From: Hyaloscypha bicolor E | Taxonomy: Eukaryota > Ascomycota > Leotiomycetes > Helotiales > Hyaloscyphaceae | Assembly (NCBI RefSeq): GCF_002865645.1 | Contig: NW_020194519.1 | Coordinates: 366,378 to 430,377, forward strand | DNA: 64,000 nucleotides | Reading direction: 5' to 3' | Part shown: piece after piece, positions 21,997 to 34,613 of the stretch | How positions within the stretch are numbered: position 1 is the stretch's first letter | Layout: the number at the start of each line of letters is the position of its first letter | The notes under the pieces: model-generated | What the model saw: the letters and a program-made list of their open reading frames with translations, nothing else | What the model was told of the DNA's origin: nothing | Databases searched by the model: none | Position numbers and translations under genes: made by a program

Positions 21997-24900
21997 CGTT
22001 CTAGGCGGTGAGGGGCCCGGCAGAATCTGCCCCTCCTGCTCTCTGTTCCAATTAATTAATCTTTATACTAGTTCTTTAAAGAATATAACTAATTTGAGAT
22101 ATATTAAAAAAGTAATAATTTAAGTTATTGCTTTATTAATCTAATAGCTAGCTAACTGCTTTGCCTTAGATATAAAGGTTAATTTCCTAATATCTAACCT
22201 GGTTACTTTACTAGTAACCCAAATAAACTAACTACTTTATAGTACTACTATAAGGTATTTGCTAACCTTGCTAATGCCTATTATTTCTAATCTCATTTAT
22301 TAGACTAGCTTTATATTCTTTTTCTGAATAGTAACCCGCTTTATATAAATGGCTATAAGGTTTATTACTGGAATTAGATTAGTATAAAAATTAGTATAAT
22401 TAAGAAAAATAACTTATATTTAAACTCTATAATAAGAAGTGCCTCTATAGACTCTTATAAAGTATATAAAGCTAAAGCTTAGATATATATATCTTATTTA
22501 TTTTCCTGAGCCAAAATCTCTTTTACTAATTAATAAAATAGTATTTCTTTAATATTTTCTGATTTCTTAAAGGGCCTTAGCTATAAATCCAGTTAATAAA
22601 TATACTAATATTTTTACTAATTAACTAATTATTAGATCTAAACCTATATTTTCTCTTTATTTATATAATAATAGAAATATAGCCTTTTTCTACTAAGTAT
22701 CTTTCTTAGAGTCTTACTTATAAAAGCTTTCCTAGAAATAATATACTTGCTATTAGTTTATTTAGTTCGTATTATAATTAAATAATTAATTAGAGATTAT
22801 AATTACTATATCTTAATTAATATAGTAATTAATATAAATTAAGAAATATATTATAAAAGAAGTTAATTAAGAAATTAATTAAGGAATTAAAATAATATAA
22901 TTAAAGGAAAGATATTAGCAAAGGTAAAGTAATAAAGAAAAGTAAAATAATAGCTTAAAATTTTTTTATATATCTTAAAAGTAAATTATTTTATATTATA
23001 AAGTTAATTTTATTTTATCTTACCTTATTTATCTTTTAATCTTTTCTTAATTACTTAATTATACTATTATATAACTTTATACTATAACCTATAAATTAGT
23101 ATTCTAATATATTAATTAATTTACTAATCTTTATATAGATTATTCTTATAATATATTTTATAGTAATAAATTATAATTAGTATATTAAATATATTAGTAA
23201 TTATTATTAAATTATTTCTAGAGCCTAAAATAAATCTATACTTATATTATATTAATCTTTATACTAATTATAATATTATAGGATAATAGCTATATTAATA
23301 TAATATTTTAACTAGCCTTTTTTATTAGATCTATTTATATTACTATTTATAAGAGAAAAATACTAATAAATCTATTTTAAAACTCAAATATTATAAAAAT
23401 ATATAAGTATAATAAAGCTTTTATAAAAGATTTTATTTATATTAAGATTAAAAAGGCAAAAATAGTAGATTAAGATATAATTATAGTAATAAAATATAAG
23501 ATAATAAGCTCGGTAATATATAAAAGTACTTTATTATTAAGATAATAAGAAATAATATAAGAGTTTTTTATAAATATTAAATTAAGGAAGTATTTTTAGA
23601 ATATTCTTATACTAATCTTTATACTAATCTGGCTTTAGAGAATAATAAGAAAAGAATTAGAAAGTAGTTAAATAATTACTTAGCTATAATAAGTATAGTA
23701 GCTTATATATAGCTTGAGATAATAGTAATCTGGTATAGAAAGATATTAAATATAATTCCGAGAATAATATATAGTTTAAGGAAATATAAAAGACTAAGAA
23801 AAAGCTTAATTAAGAAAAAGAAATTAAATAAGTTTTAGAAAATAAAATAAAAGAAAAGGCTAATAATATATAAAGAGCTTTAGCTAAGATATATAATTTT
23901 TTTTTAGATTAGTATAAAGATTAGTATAAAACTAACTAAAATAAAAATATAAATATATTAAGTTTATAATATAATAGGAAACTTAGTAAAAAAAGAAAAG
24001 ATTCTTATTTTATAAAATTAGATTATTATATAATAGATATAAATTTTACTTATTTTTATATTAATTACTAATTATTATATAGTAATTATATTATATTTAT
24101 TAGTTCTACTAAATTCTTTATACTAGGCAAAAAGGCTATTTAAAGAAACTTGGCTAGTTAAATATAAGAAGATAATAAATAGATTAATTTTCCTAGTCCT
24201 ATTATTTAGTAGTTAGAATCCGAGGCTAAATTAAATATTACTAGCTTTTACTTTTTTACTAAATCTCGAAAAGGCTATAGAAAAGTAATACTACTAGTAT
24301 ATATTAGAAAGAAGCTAAAGAATAGCTTATATTAATATATTTTCTTATCTAATTCTAAATTATAAGTTATAGAAAATACTATAGCTATTTAATAATATTT
24401 GAGAAACTTCTTTAATAAAAGTAGTAATTAGCTAGATATTATATTTTTAAAATACTAGTAATTATAAATTATAAAGAAAATAATTATAATTATACTAATT
24501 TTTATACTAATCTTATTATCTTTTACTAGTATTAATAAAAATATTTAAAATTCTATTTCTTTTCTAATACTTTAAGTATTTTATTATTTCTAAAATCTTA
24601 GCTATTATTTAGGTTCTATTTTATAATACTATATAATAAGTACCTGAAAAGATTTGCTTTATTTTAGTATTTATTACTAGAATTAAGAGAATATTAATTA
24701 TTATAAGTAAGAGCTTTAGCTAGTACCTTTTTTATATATTTTAATATTATTATTAAAGTATAAATAAGTCTCTAATATTATATAACTTCTTTTAATAATA
24801 ATTTTTATATTTATCTTAACTTACTAGCTATATATATTTCTTTAATATCTGAGTAATCTTATTAAAATCATCTAGTTCTTTTTTTACTAGCTATTTAATT

Positions 24901-26789
24901 TCCTTAACTAGTATTAAATTATTAGAAATAGATATCTAATCTTAATATTTCTCTTAAAGCTTTTTAATTTTAATTAAGATAGACTAAACTTATCTTTTTT
25001 CCTAATTAGCTCTAATATACTTTATATAGTAATTCGGATAAAGTATAAAAGTAGTAATATAAAAAAGTATATTATTAGATTTATAGTAATATATATTAAA
25101 GATCTTTTATTTTTTCCGGATTCGAATATAAAAGTTTTTATTATTTATATATATATATATTATTATATTATAGTTAGTATTATTAATTCAAGTAATAAAG
25201 ATTAATATAAAGATTAGTATAAAAATTATTACTTACTAGTAATCTATTAAATACTCGAATTAAAATATTTATTATAAAAAGTACTTAATTAATAGTTATA
25301 GTATTTCTTTAAGTCTTAAGAATAGCTTTATAAAATAATTTAAGAAAAATAGAAATTATCTAAAGCCTTTTCTAGTTTTTTAAATTAAGATAATCTAATT
25401 TTAGATTTATAAAATATTTCTTATAATAAGTATTAAAATAAGTATATTACTAAAAAGTAATATTAAATATTATATACTAGTTATTCTATTATATCCGATT
25501 ATTAAAAGAAATTAGTTTTCTAGTAAGAGCTTTAAATCTAGTAATCCGACTAGAAAAGTAATAAATATATATAATAATATTATAAAGCTAGCCTAATAGT
25601 TCTAAAAGTCGAAATTTTATTTGTTTTTCCTTATTACTTAATAGGGCTTTTAAATCTCCTAAGTTCTCTTATTTATTAAATATTTTTAATTTTCTATTTA
25701 TAAAAATATTATAAAATAAAAAGGCTTATATAGAAAGGTTAATAATATATCCTAAATAATAAACCTGCTATTATAAAGTATTTTATTCTAATTCTTTTTC
25801 CCTTAGTAAATAAGCCTAAATAGCTTAATATAATATATTATTTATATTAGTATTATTACTAATAATAGCTCTAAATTATTTAGTAATATTATAGTCTTAA
25901 AATATAGGTTATAAAACCATAAATTAGTCTTTTCCTAAATGTTCTAATATATAAAGAGCTAGAAGGGCCTTTATATAATTCTTATTTTATTATTTAATAA
26001 AATATATAATAATACCTAAAAAAAGATATTTTTATAGAAAAGTTTAGATATTAAAAGTAAAATAAATACTTGAAATTATAGACTAGAGTTTTCGTTATAT
26101 AATATTCTTTAAGCTAATTTAGTATTTCCTAAGCTTTTTTCTTATATAAGAATAAGTTATAGAAAAAAAGAACTAAGATTCTGGATTAAGTATTTAATAA
26201 AAGATATAAAATTCGGACTATTTAATTATTTAAAAAAATAAATTATAAATAATAATTAATAAAATTAAAATTTTATAAATTACTATCTAATTAAGATATT
26301 ATTAAAAGATATATATATTAATTTTAGTTATTTAGCTAAATAACTTTATTTATAAGTAAAGCTATTATAGCTAGTTAATTACTTTTAATTAAAATAAACT
26401 AATTTCCGATTTACTCTTAATAGTAATATTATATATTAATTTAAAATAATTATATTAATTAGTAAAGACTAAAGTCAAATAAATATTTAATAGATTTTCC
26501 TTTTTATAAGAAAGATAATAGTAGTATTTAGATAGTTTTCCTATATCTAGATTACCCGAAATAAATATAAGCCTAAATAGCTCTTATAAGTTCTTTTTAT
26601 TTAGAATTAGATTTAAATTAAATCGAGTCTATATTAGTAGAAGTTTAATAAATTAATAAAATAGATTTAGAAGCTATATTTAAATAATAGAAAATAAAAT
26701 ACTATTATATATTAAAGAAAGAATAAAAGAAAATATAAAAATTTTAATCTTTTTTAGAAGAAATAATAATATAAATCTTAGTATTATAT

Positions 26790-27240
26790 ATTAAATACTA
26801 GCTAGTCTATATTATATAATAGACTATTAAATAGAAAATATAATAATATATTTATAATAATCTATTTTTATACTAATCTTTATATTAATTAGTTTATAAT
26901 TAAACTAGAAAGCGAGATATTTATATAATAGAACTCGTTTAATAGCTAGCTATACCCACTTTTATTAATAATTATTAAGGTAATAGGGCTTGCTTAAGGG
27001 CTAGCTAGGCCCACTTTTATTAATGGAATTATTAATAACTAGATTAAATACTAGCTAGTCTATATTATATAATAGACTATTAAATAAAAAGTTAAAAAGT
27101 CTAATAGTATAATAATAATAGTACACTTTTATACTAATTTTAATACTAATTAGTTTATAATTAAACTAGAAAGCTATAATAGGGCTTGTTTAATGGCTGG
27201 GCCCACTTTTATTAATAATAATTATTAATATTAATCATTT
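26790..27240. repeat. Subterminal ~260-bp repeat, 2 units (hAT copy 1)
   Basis: A unit with 'gtttataattaaactagaaag' occurs with its end at 26,913 and again at 27,173, a period of 260 bp. Each unit also contains the block 'tagtctattatataatatagac' or its inverse and 'gcccacttttattaat'. The other hAT copy has three units. Confidence 0.8.
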
Positions 27241-27390
27241 ATTAATTGCTTAGCCAATAACGATTACTAATTAATAATTTTGATTAATAATTTATCGGAG
27301 CCCACACTGGACCTTCATGCCCGATCTGAAAATCTACTAGGGGGTGGTGCCACTTGGCCAAGGTCGAGAGGTCTGTTGCTTTCCTAGACG

Positions 27391-28908
27391 TTGGTCGGGT
27401 TCAAGAGGCGGGTGGTCCGTGACCTGCACCGATCTTTCAGATGGATTGATACGATCTGTATCAATCAGTATGATCTAGATGAGCGAGCTCAACAAGTCTC
27501 GTTTATGAGAGATATATACGGCCGCGCCAAGAGTGTTGTGATCTGGTTAGGTCCAGATACATACGGCTATGCTGCAAAGGCAATATCAATCATCACTTAC
27601 GCTGCGCAATATATGACAGAGCGCAATAGAAATGTGCCATCAGATGAGATACTTTTTGAACTCGAAGACAATCCTTATTTCAACACAAATGGGAACATCC
27701 CTCGGCCAGGTCATGCAGATTGGAACGCGGTATGGTGGTTATACAGGAATGAGTGGTTTTCCAGAGTTTGGGTCATTCAACAAGTTGCACAAGATTTCTT
27801 AGCGGATATGCTGATAGGAGATCATTCCGTGCCTTGGATCGCCGTGGCCGACGCTGCCCTCCTCTTCAGAGCCAAGCATTATACAGAATCTCTACAGGAC
27901 GAAGACAATCTGGTTCAAGCCATGATTGTGAAAGACACGATTTTCAACTGGGGTCATTCTCCGTCTCTTCTAAATGTCATCTCGAGGTTCTCGAATTTCA
28001 ATGCCAGCAATGCTCGGGACAAGCTATATGCAGTTATTGGTCTTTCGCAAGAAGGAAAGAGACTAGAGAAATATCCCTTGATTCAACCGGACTATCGGAA
28101 ATCTACTGTGGGGACTTTCACCGACCTCGTAATACAGCTCATTTCTGCGCCAAGAGGAATTGATTTCGGCGAAGGAGGGCTTGACGTATTGGGCAGGAAC
28201 GAGATAACTCGCATGAAAGAACCTACAGTCACCCCCTCATTGTGCTCCACCGATGACGCCACTCCAAAAACCCATGGCGAGCAAGATTTTCCAACCTGGG
28301 TTCCTCGATTTGACAGACAGGTGCCTTGGTGCAACTCCCTAATCGCCAGAGATCAAGCTCGTCGGTGGGCTACTAGCCACAACTCAGTTGTTGAGCGACT
28401 CCCACATCTGTCGCCAAGGAGACTAATACTTAAGGGCATACGCCTTACCACTGTCAAGAATGCACACTCGAGTCCCGAATATTACGATCGCAGTCGTCCG
28501 GGATTCATGGCACGCAGTCCTGCAATCTCGGCACTCTATGCCCAGGTCAAGAATGACTTACCTAATTATCAAGGACCTGATTCTATCGGAGAAGCATTCG
28601 CTCAAACCATCACAGCTGGGAGGATAAATAGCAGTTCAGAAGATATCTTCCATGAAGCAGAACTCAAAAAATTTCTCGAATTCGAGGAAACCGGCGTTCA
28701 AAATTTGGAATCTTTTCACATTCATAATGTAACTAGATCCCTTCCTGGGCATTTAATGTTTGTCACGGATGACGGCCACATTGGAGTTGGAGCCCAGGCG
28801 CAGCCAGGAGATGAGATCTGGCTCTTGTTTGGGGGAGGAGTTCTATACATCCTTCGCCCGCGCGATGATCATTTCACCTTTATAGGGGAGCAGTGTAGGC
28901 TCCGATAA
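27391..28908 (+). CDS. HET-domain protein, truncated at both ends
   Basis: The frame is open for 505 codons but has no start: a TAG at 27,385-27,387 lies just upstream, the first open codon is TTG, and the first in-frame ATG is at 27,505. It begins inside the HET domain (RWIDTICINQ, residues 17-26). Then come ERAQQVSFMRDIYGRAKSVV and IWLG, WFSRVWVIQQ (122-131) and NARDKLYAVIGL (207-218), all standard HET signatures, and the usual long C-terminal region. The first HET block (about 60-80 residues including the SYVWG motif) is missing. The last host codon is at 28,888-28,890 (...HFTFIGE). The final residues QCRLR and the stop come from the terminal repeat of the second hAT element. The rest of the gene's C-terminus is found after that element (34,614-34,658). 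Base composition is normal although both neighbours are RIP-degraded. Probably a non-functional relic of an incompatibility gene. Confidence 0.87.
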   Translation: MVGFKRRVVRDLHRSFRWIDTICINQYDLDERAQQVSFMRDIYGRAKSVVIWLGPDTYGYAAKAISIITYAAQYMTERNRNVPSDEILFELEDNPYFNTNGNIPRPGHADWNAVWWLYRNEWFSRVWVIQQVAQDFLADMLIGDHSVPWIAVADAALLFRAKHYTESLQDEDNLVQAMIVKDTIFNWGHSPSLLNVISRFSNFNASNARDKLYAVIGLSQEGKRLEKYPLIQPDYRKSTVGTFTDLVIQLISAPRGIDFGEGGLDVLGRNEITRMKEPTVTPSLCSTDDATPKTHGEQDFPTWVPRFDRQVPWCNSLIARDQARRWATSHNSVVERLPHLSPRRLILKGIRLTTVKNAHSSPEYYDRSRPGFMARSPAISALYAQVKNDLPNYQGPDSIGEAFAQTITAGRINSSSEDIFHEAELKKFLEFEETGVQNLESFHIHNVTRSLPGHLMFVTDDGHIGVGAQAQPGDEIWLLFGGGVLYILRPRDDHFTFIGEQCRLR

Positions 28909-31900
28909 ATTATTAATCAAAATTATTAATTAGTAATTATTATTGGCTAAGCAATCAATAAACGATTAATATCGATAATTATCGTTAATAAAAGTGGGCC
29001 CAGCTATTAAACGAGCCCTATTATGGCTTTCTAGTTTAATTATAAACCAATTAGTATTAAGATTAGTATAAAAGTATACTATTATTACTATACTATTAGA
29101 CTTTTTAACTTTTTATTTAATAGTCTATTATATAATATAGACTAGCTAGTATTTAATTTAGTTATTAATAATTTCATTAATAAAAGTGAGCCCAGCCAGC
29201 CATTAAGCGAGCCCTATTACCTTAATAATTATTAATAAAAGTGGGCCCAGCCAGCCCTTAAGCGAGCCCTATTACCTTAATAATACTATTAATAAAAATA
29301 GGCCTAGCTAGCTAGTAAGCCCTATTATATAAATATCTCGCTTTCTAGTTTAATTATAAACTAATTAGTATTAAGATTAGTATAAAAATAGACTATTATT
29401 ACTATACTATTAGACTTTTTAACTTTCTATTTAATAGTCTATTATATAATATAAACTAGCTAGTATTTAATCCAGTTATTAATAATTCTATTAATAAAAG
29501 TAGGCCTAGCTAGCCTTTAAGCAAGCCCTATTACCTCGATAATTATTAATAAAAGTAGGCCTAGCTAGTTATTAAGCGAGTTTTATTATATAAATATCTT
29601 GCTTTCTAGTTTAATTATAAACTAATTAGTATAAAGATTAATATAAAAGTAAACTATTATAAATATACTATTATACTTTCTATTTAATAGTCTATTATAT
29701 AATATAAACTAGCTAGTATTTAATATATAATATTAAGATTTATATTATTATTTCTTTTAAAAAAGATTAAAATTTTTATATTTTCTTTTATTCTTTTTTT
29801 AATATATAATAATATTTTATCTTCTATTATTTAAATATAGCTTCTGAATTTGTTTTATTAATCTATTAAGCCTTTATTAATATAGATTCGACTTAATCCA
29901 AATCTGATTCTAAATAAAAAGAACTTATAAGAGCTATTTAGGCTTATACTTATTTTAGGTATCTAGATATAAAAGAACTATTTAAATACTACTATTATCT
30001 TTCTTATAAAAAGGAAAATCTACTAAATATTTATTTAATTTTAGTCTTTACTAATTAATATAATTATCTTAAATTAGTATATAATAATATTATTAAAAGT
30101 AAATCGGAAATTAGTTTATTTTAATTAAAAGTAATTAACTAGCTATAATAGCTTTACTTATAAATAAAGTTATCTAACTAAATAATTAAAATTAATATAT
30201 ATATCTTTTAATAATATTTTAATTAGGTAGTAATTTATAAAGCTTTAATTTTATTAATTATTATTTATAATTTATTTTTTCGAGTAATTAAATAGTCCGA
30301 ATTTTTTATTTTTTATTAAATATTTAATTTAGAATCTTAGTTCTTTTTTTCTATAACTTATTTTTATATAAGAAAAAAGTTTAGGAAATACTAGATTAGT
30401 TTAAAGAATATTATATTACGAAAACTCTAGTTTATAGTTTTAAGTATTTATCTTATTCTTAATATCTAGATTTCTCTATAAAAATATCTTCTTTTAGATA
30501 TTATTATATATTTTATTAAATAATAAGATAAGAATTATATAAAGGCTCTTCTAGCTCTTTATATAATACTAGATTATTTAGGAGAAAACTAATTTACGGT
30601 TTTATAACCTGTATTTTAAGACTATAATATTACTAAATAATTTAAAGCTATTATTAGTAATAATACTAGTATAAATAGTATATTATATTAAGCTATTTAG
30701 GCTTATTTACTAAGGAAAAAAGAATTAGAATAGAATATTTTATAATAGCAGGTTTATTATTTAGGATATATTATTAACCTTTTTATATAAGCCTTTTTAT
30801 TTTATAATATTTTTATAAATAGAGAATTAAAGGCACTTAATAAATAAGAGAATTTAGGAAATTTGAAAGCCCTATTAAATAATAAGGAAAAATAAATAAA
30901 ATTTCGACTTTTGGGATTATTAGGCTAGTTTTATAATATTATTATATATATTTATTACTTTTCTAGTTAGATTACTAGATTTAAAGCTCTTACTAGAAAA
31001 ATAATTTCTCTTAATAATTAGATATAATAGAATAACTAATATATAATACTTATTTTAATATCTATTATAAAAAGTATCTTATAAATCTGAAATTAGATTA
31101 CCTTAGTCTAGAAAACTAAAAAAGGCTTCGGATAATTTCTATCTTTTTTAAACCATTTTATAAAACTATTCTTAAAACTTAAGAAAATACTATAATTATT
31201 AATTAAATACTTTTTATAATAGATATTTTAATTCGAGTATTTAATAGATTACTAGTAAGTAATAATTTTTATACTAATTTTTATATTAATCTTTATATTA
31301 ATCTTTATTACTTGAATTAATAATACTAATTATAATATAATAAAAAATATATATAAATAATAAAGACTTTTATATTTAAATCCGGAAAAAGTAAAAGGTT
31401 TTTAATATATATTATTATAAGTCTAATAATATGCCTCTTTATATTACTATTCTTATACTTTATTCGAATTATTATATAAAGTATATTAGGGCTAATTAGA
31501 AGAAGAAATAAGTTTAGCTTATCTTAACTAAAATTAAAAAGCTTTAGAAAAAATATTAAGATTAGATATTTATTCCTAATAATTTAGTACTAGTTAAAGA
31601 GATTAAATAGTTAGTAAAAAAAGAACTAGACGATTTTAATAAAATTACTTAGATATTAAGGAAATATATATAGCTAGTAAATTAAGATAAATATGAGAAT
31701 TATTATTAGAAGAAGCTATATAATATTAGAGACTTATTTATATTTTAATAGTAATATTAAGATATATAAAGAAAGTACTAGCTAAAGCTCTTACTTATAG
31801 TAATTAATATTCTCTTAATTCTAGTAATAAATACTAAAGTAAAGCAAATTTTTTTAGATACTTACTATATAGTATTATAAAATAGAACCTAAATAATAGC

Positions 31901-34613
31901 TAAGACTTTAGAAATAATAAAATACTTAAAATATTAGAAAAGAAATAGAATTTTAAATATTTTTATTAATACTAGTAAGAAATAATAAGATTAGTATTAA
32001 AATTAGTATAATTATAATTATTATTTTTATAATTTATAACTACTAGTATTTTAAAAATATAGTACTTAGCTAATTATTACTTTTACTAAAGAAATTTCTT
32101 AAATATTATTAAATAGCTATAGTATTTTCTATAATTTATAACTTAGAATTAGATAGAAAGATATATTAGTATAAGTTATTCTTTAGCTTCTTTCTAATAT
32201 ATACTAGTAATATTATTACTTTATAGCCTTTTTGAGATTTAGTAAAAAAGTAAAAGCTAATAGTATTTAACTTAGCCTCGAATTCTGGCTACTAAGTAAT
32301 AGAACTAGAAAAGTTAATCTATTTATTATTTCCTTATATCTAACTAGCCAAGTTTCTCTAAATAGCCTTTTTACCTAATATAAAGAATTTAGTAAGATTA
32401 ATAAATATAATATAATTATTATATAATAATTAGTAATTAATATAAAAATAAATAAAATCTATACTTATTATATAATAATCTAATCTTATAAAATAAGGAT
32501 TTCTTTTTCTTTTATTAAGTTTCTTACTATATTATAAACTTAATATATTTATATTTCTATTTTAATTAGTTTTATACTAATTTTTATACTAATTCAGAAA
32601 AAGATTATATATTTTAGCTAAAGCTTTTTATATATTATTAGCCTTTTCTTTTATTTTATTTTCTAAAACTTACTTAATTTCTTTTTCTTAATTAAGCTTT
32701 TCCTTAGTCTTTTATATTTCTTTAAATTATATATTATTCTCGGAATTATATTTAATATTTTCTTATACCGGATTACTATTATCTTAAGCTATATATAAGC
32801 TATTATACTTATTATAGTTAAGTAATTATTTAACTACTTTCTAATTCTTTCCTTATTATTCTCTAAAGCCAGATTAGTATAAAGATTAGTATAGAAATAT
32901 TCTTAAAATACTTCCTTAATTTAATACTTATAATAGATTTCTATACTATTTTCTATTATCTTAATAATAAAATACTCTTATATATTATTAAGCTTATTAC
33001 CTTATATTTTACTACTATAATTATACCTTAATCTATTATCTTTACTTTCTTAATCTTAATATAAATAGAGTCTTTTATAAAAGCTTTATTATATTTATAT
33101 ACTTTTATAATATTTGAATTTTAAAATAGATTTATTAGTACTTTTCTCTTATAAGTAATAATATAAATAGATCTAATAAAAAAGGCTAGTTAAGATATTA
33201 TATTAATATAACTACTATCTTATAATATTATAATTAATATAAAGATTAATATAATATAAATATAGACTTATTTTAGGCTCTAGAAATAATTTAATAATAA
33301 TTACTAATATTTTATAATTATTAATATATTTAATATACTAATTATAATCTATTACTATAGAATATATTATAAGAATAATCTATATAAAGATTAGTAAATT
33401 AATTAGTATATTAGAATACTAATTTATAGATTATAGTATAGAGTTATATAGTAATATAATTAAATAGTTAAAAAGAAATTAAAAAGTAAATAAAATAAAG
33501 TAAAATAAAATTAATTTTATAATATAAAATAATTAATTTTTAAGATATATAAATTTTTTTTAAGTTATTACCTTTTTCCTATTACTTTATCTTTACTAAT
33601 ATTTTTTCTTTAATTATATTATTTTAATTCCTTAATTAATTCCTTTTATAATATATTTCTTAATTTATATTAATTATTATACTAATTAAGATATAATAAT
33701 TATAATCTCTAGTTAATTATTTAACTATAATATAAACCAAGTAAACTAATAACAAGTATATTACTTTTAGGAAGGCTTTTATAGGCAAGGCTTTAAGAAA
33801 GATACTTGGCAGAAAAGGCTATATTTCTGCTATTATATGAAAGAAGAGAAAATATAGATTTAGACCTAATAATTAGTTAATTAGTAAAAATATTAGTATA
33901 TTTATTAATTGAATTTATAGCTAAAGCCCTTTAAAAAATTAGAAAATATTAGAGAAGTACTAATTTATTAATTTTAAAGATATTATTTTATTAATTAATA
34001 AAGAAAATTTTGGCTTAGGAAAATAAATAAGATATATATATCTAAGCTTTAGCTTTATATATTTTATAAGAGTTTATAGAAGTACTTCTTATTACGGAAT
34101 TTGAGTATAAGTTATTTTTCTTAATTATACTAATTTTTATACTAATCTAATTCTAGTAATAAATCTTATAGCTATTTATATAAAGCGGATTACTATTTAG
34201 AAAAAGAATATAAAGCTAGTTTAATAAATAAGATTAGAAATAATAAGTATTAGTAAGATTAGTAAATGCCTTATAGTAGTACTATAAGATAGTTAGTTTA
34301 CTTAGATTACTAGTAAAGTAACCAGGTCAGGTATTAGAAAATTAACCTTTATATCTAAGGCAAAGCAGTTAGCTAGCTATTAGATTAATAAAGTAATAAC
34401 TCAAATTATTACTTTTTTAATATATCTCAAATTAGTTATATTCTTTAAAGAACTAGTATAAAGATTAATTAATTAATTAATTAATTGGAATAGAGAGCAG
34501 GAGAGGTAGATTCTGCCGGGCCCCTTATTATCTAGAATAATAATTATTAATAAATTAGTATAATTATCTAATTATTACTTATTAAGCTTATCGGAGCCTA
34601 TACTATAGGGAAG
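28883..34613. mobile_element. hAT-type transposon copy 2, inverted, inside HET gene
   Basis: The element is 28,891-34,605 (5,715 bp). It starts CAGTGTAGGCTCCGATAA and ends TTATCGGAGCCTATACTA (last base G changed to A). The 8-bp target duplication is TAGGGGAG on the left (28,883-28,890) and TAGGGAAG on the right (34,606-34,613), one G-to-A difference. Its sequence runs as the reverse complement of copy 1 over the whole length, for example 'ggaatagagagcaggag' near its right end. It is heavily RIP-degraded and no transposase frame remains. It is 309 bp longer than copy 1, which fits one extra subterminal repeat unit. Confidence 0.93.
28990..29720. repeat. Subterminal repeat, 3 units (hAT copy 2)
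   Basis: Units marked by CTTTCTAGTTTAATTATAAA start at 29,027, 29,341 and 29,602. The first interval (314 bp) contains an additional duplicated ~54-bp piece with 'gggcccagccagcc..ttaagcgagccctattacc'; the second interval is 261 bp. Confidence 0.82.

Larger units (their letters stand above)
21896..27317. mobile_element. hAT-type transposon copy 1, RIP-degraded
   Basis: The element is 21,904-27,309 (5,406 bp). It starts CAGTGTGGGCTCCGATAA and ends TTATCGGAGCCCACACTG. It is flanked on both sides by the perfect 8-bp duplication GACCTTCA (21,896-21,903 and 27,310-27,317). Terminal CAGTG and an 8-bp duplication identify the hAT superfamily. Close to the left end lie several GATAATTATCGAT motifs, probably subterminal transposase-binding sites. 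The first 130 bp are GC-normal; the inside is AT-rich and riddled with stops, so no transposase frame can be called. Near its right end a repeat unit of about 260 bp occurs twice. A second copy in opposite orientation lies at 28,891-34,605. Confidence 0.93.

Noticed and set aside
2958..28908. The two HET pieces (ending at 3,239 and starting at 27,391) as halves of one gene split by insertions
   Set aside because: Both contain the WID..CI motif but with different residues (WIDALCI and WIDTICI), so they overlap and belong to different genes. The sequence between them also holds several unrelated genes.
21904..34605. Composite transposon carrying the HET gene as one mobile unit
   Set aside because: The outermost 8-bp flanks differ (GACCTTCA and TAGGGAAG), while each hAT copy has its own matching duplication. 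The copies inserted separately.
21904..34605. The two arms as LTRs of a giant retroelement
   Set aside because: They are inverted relative to each other and have CAGTG termini with 8-bp duplications, which fits hAT, not LTRs.
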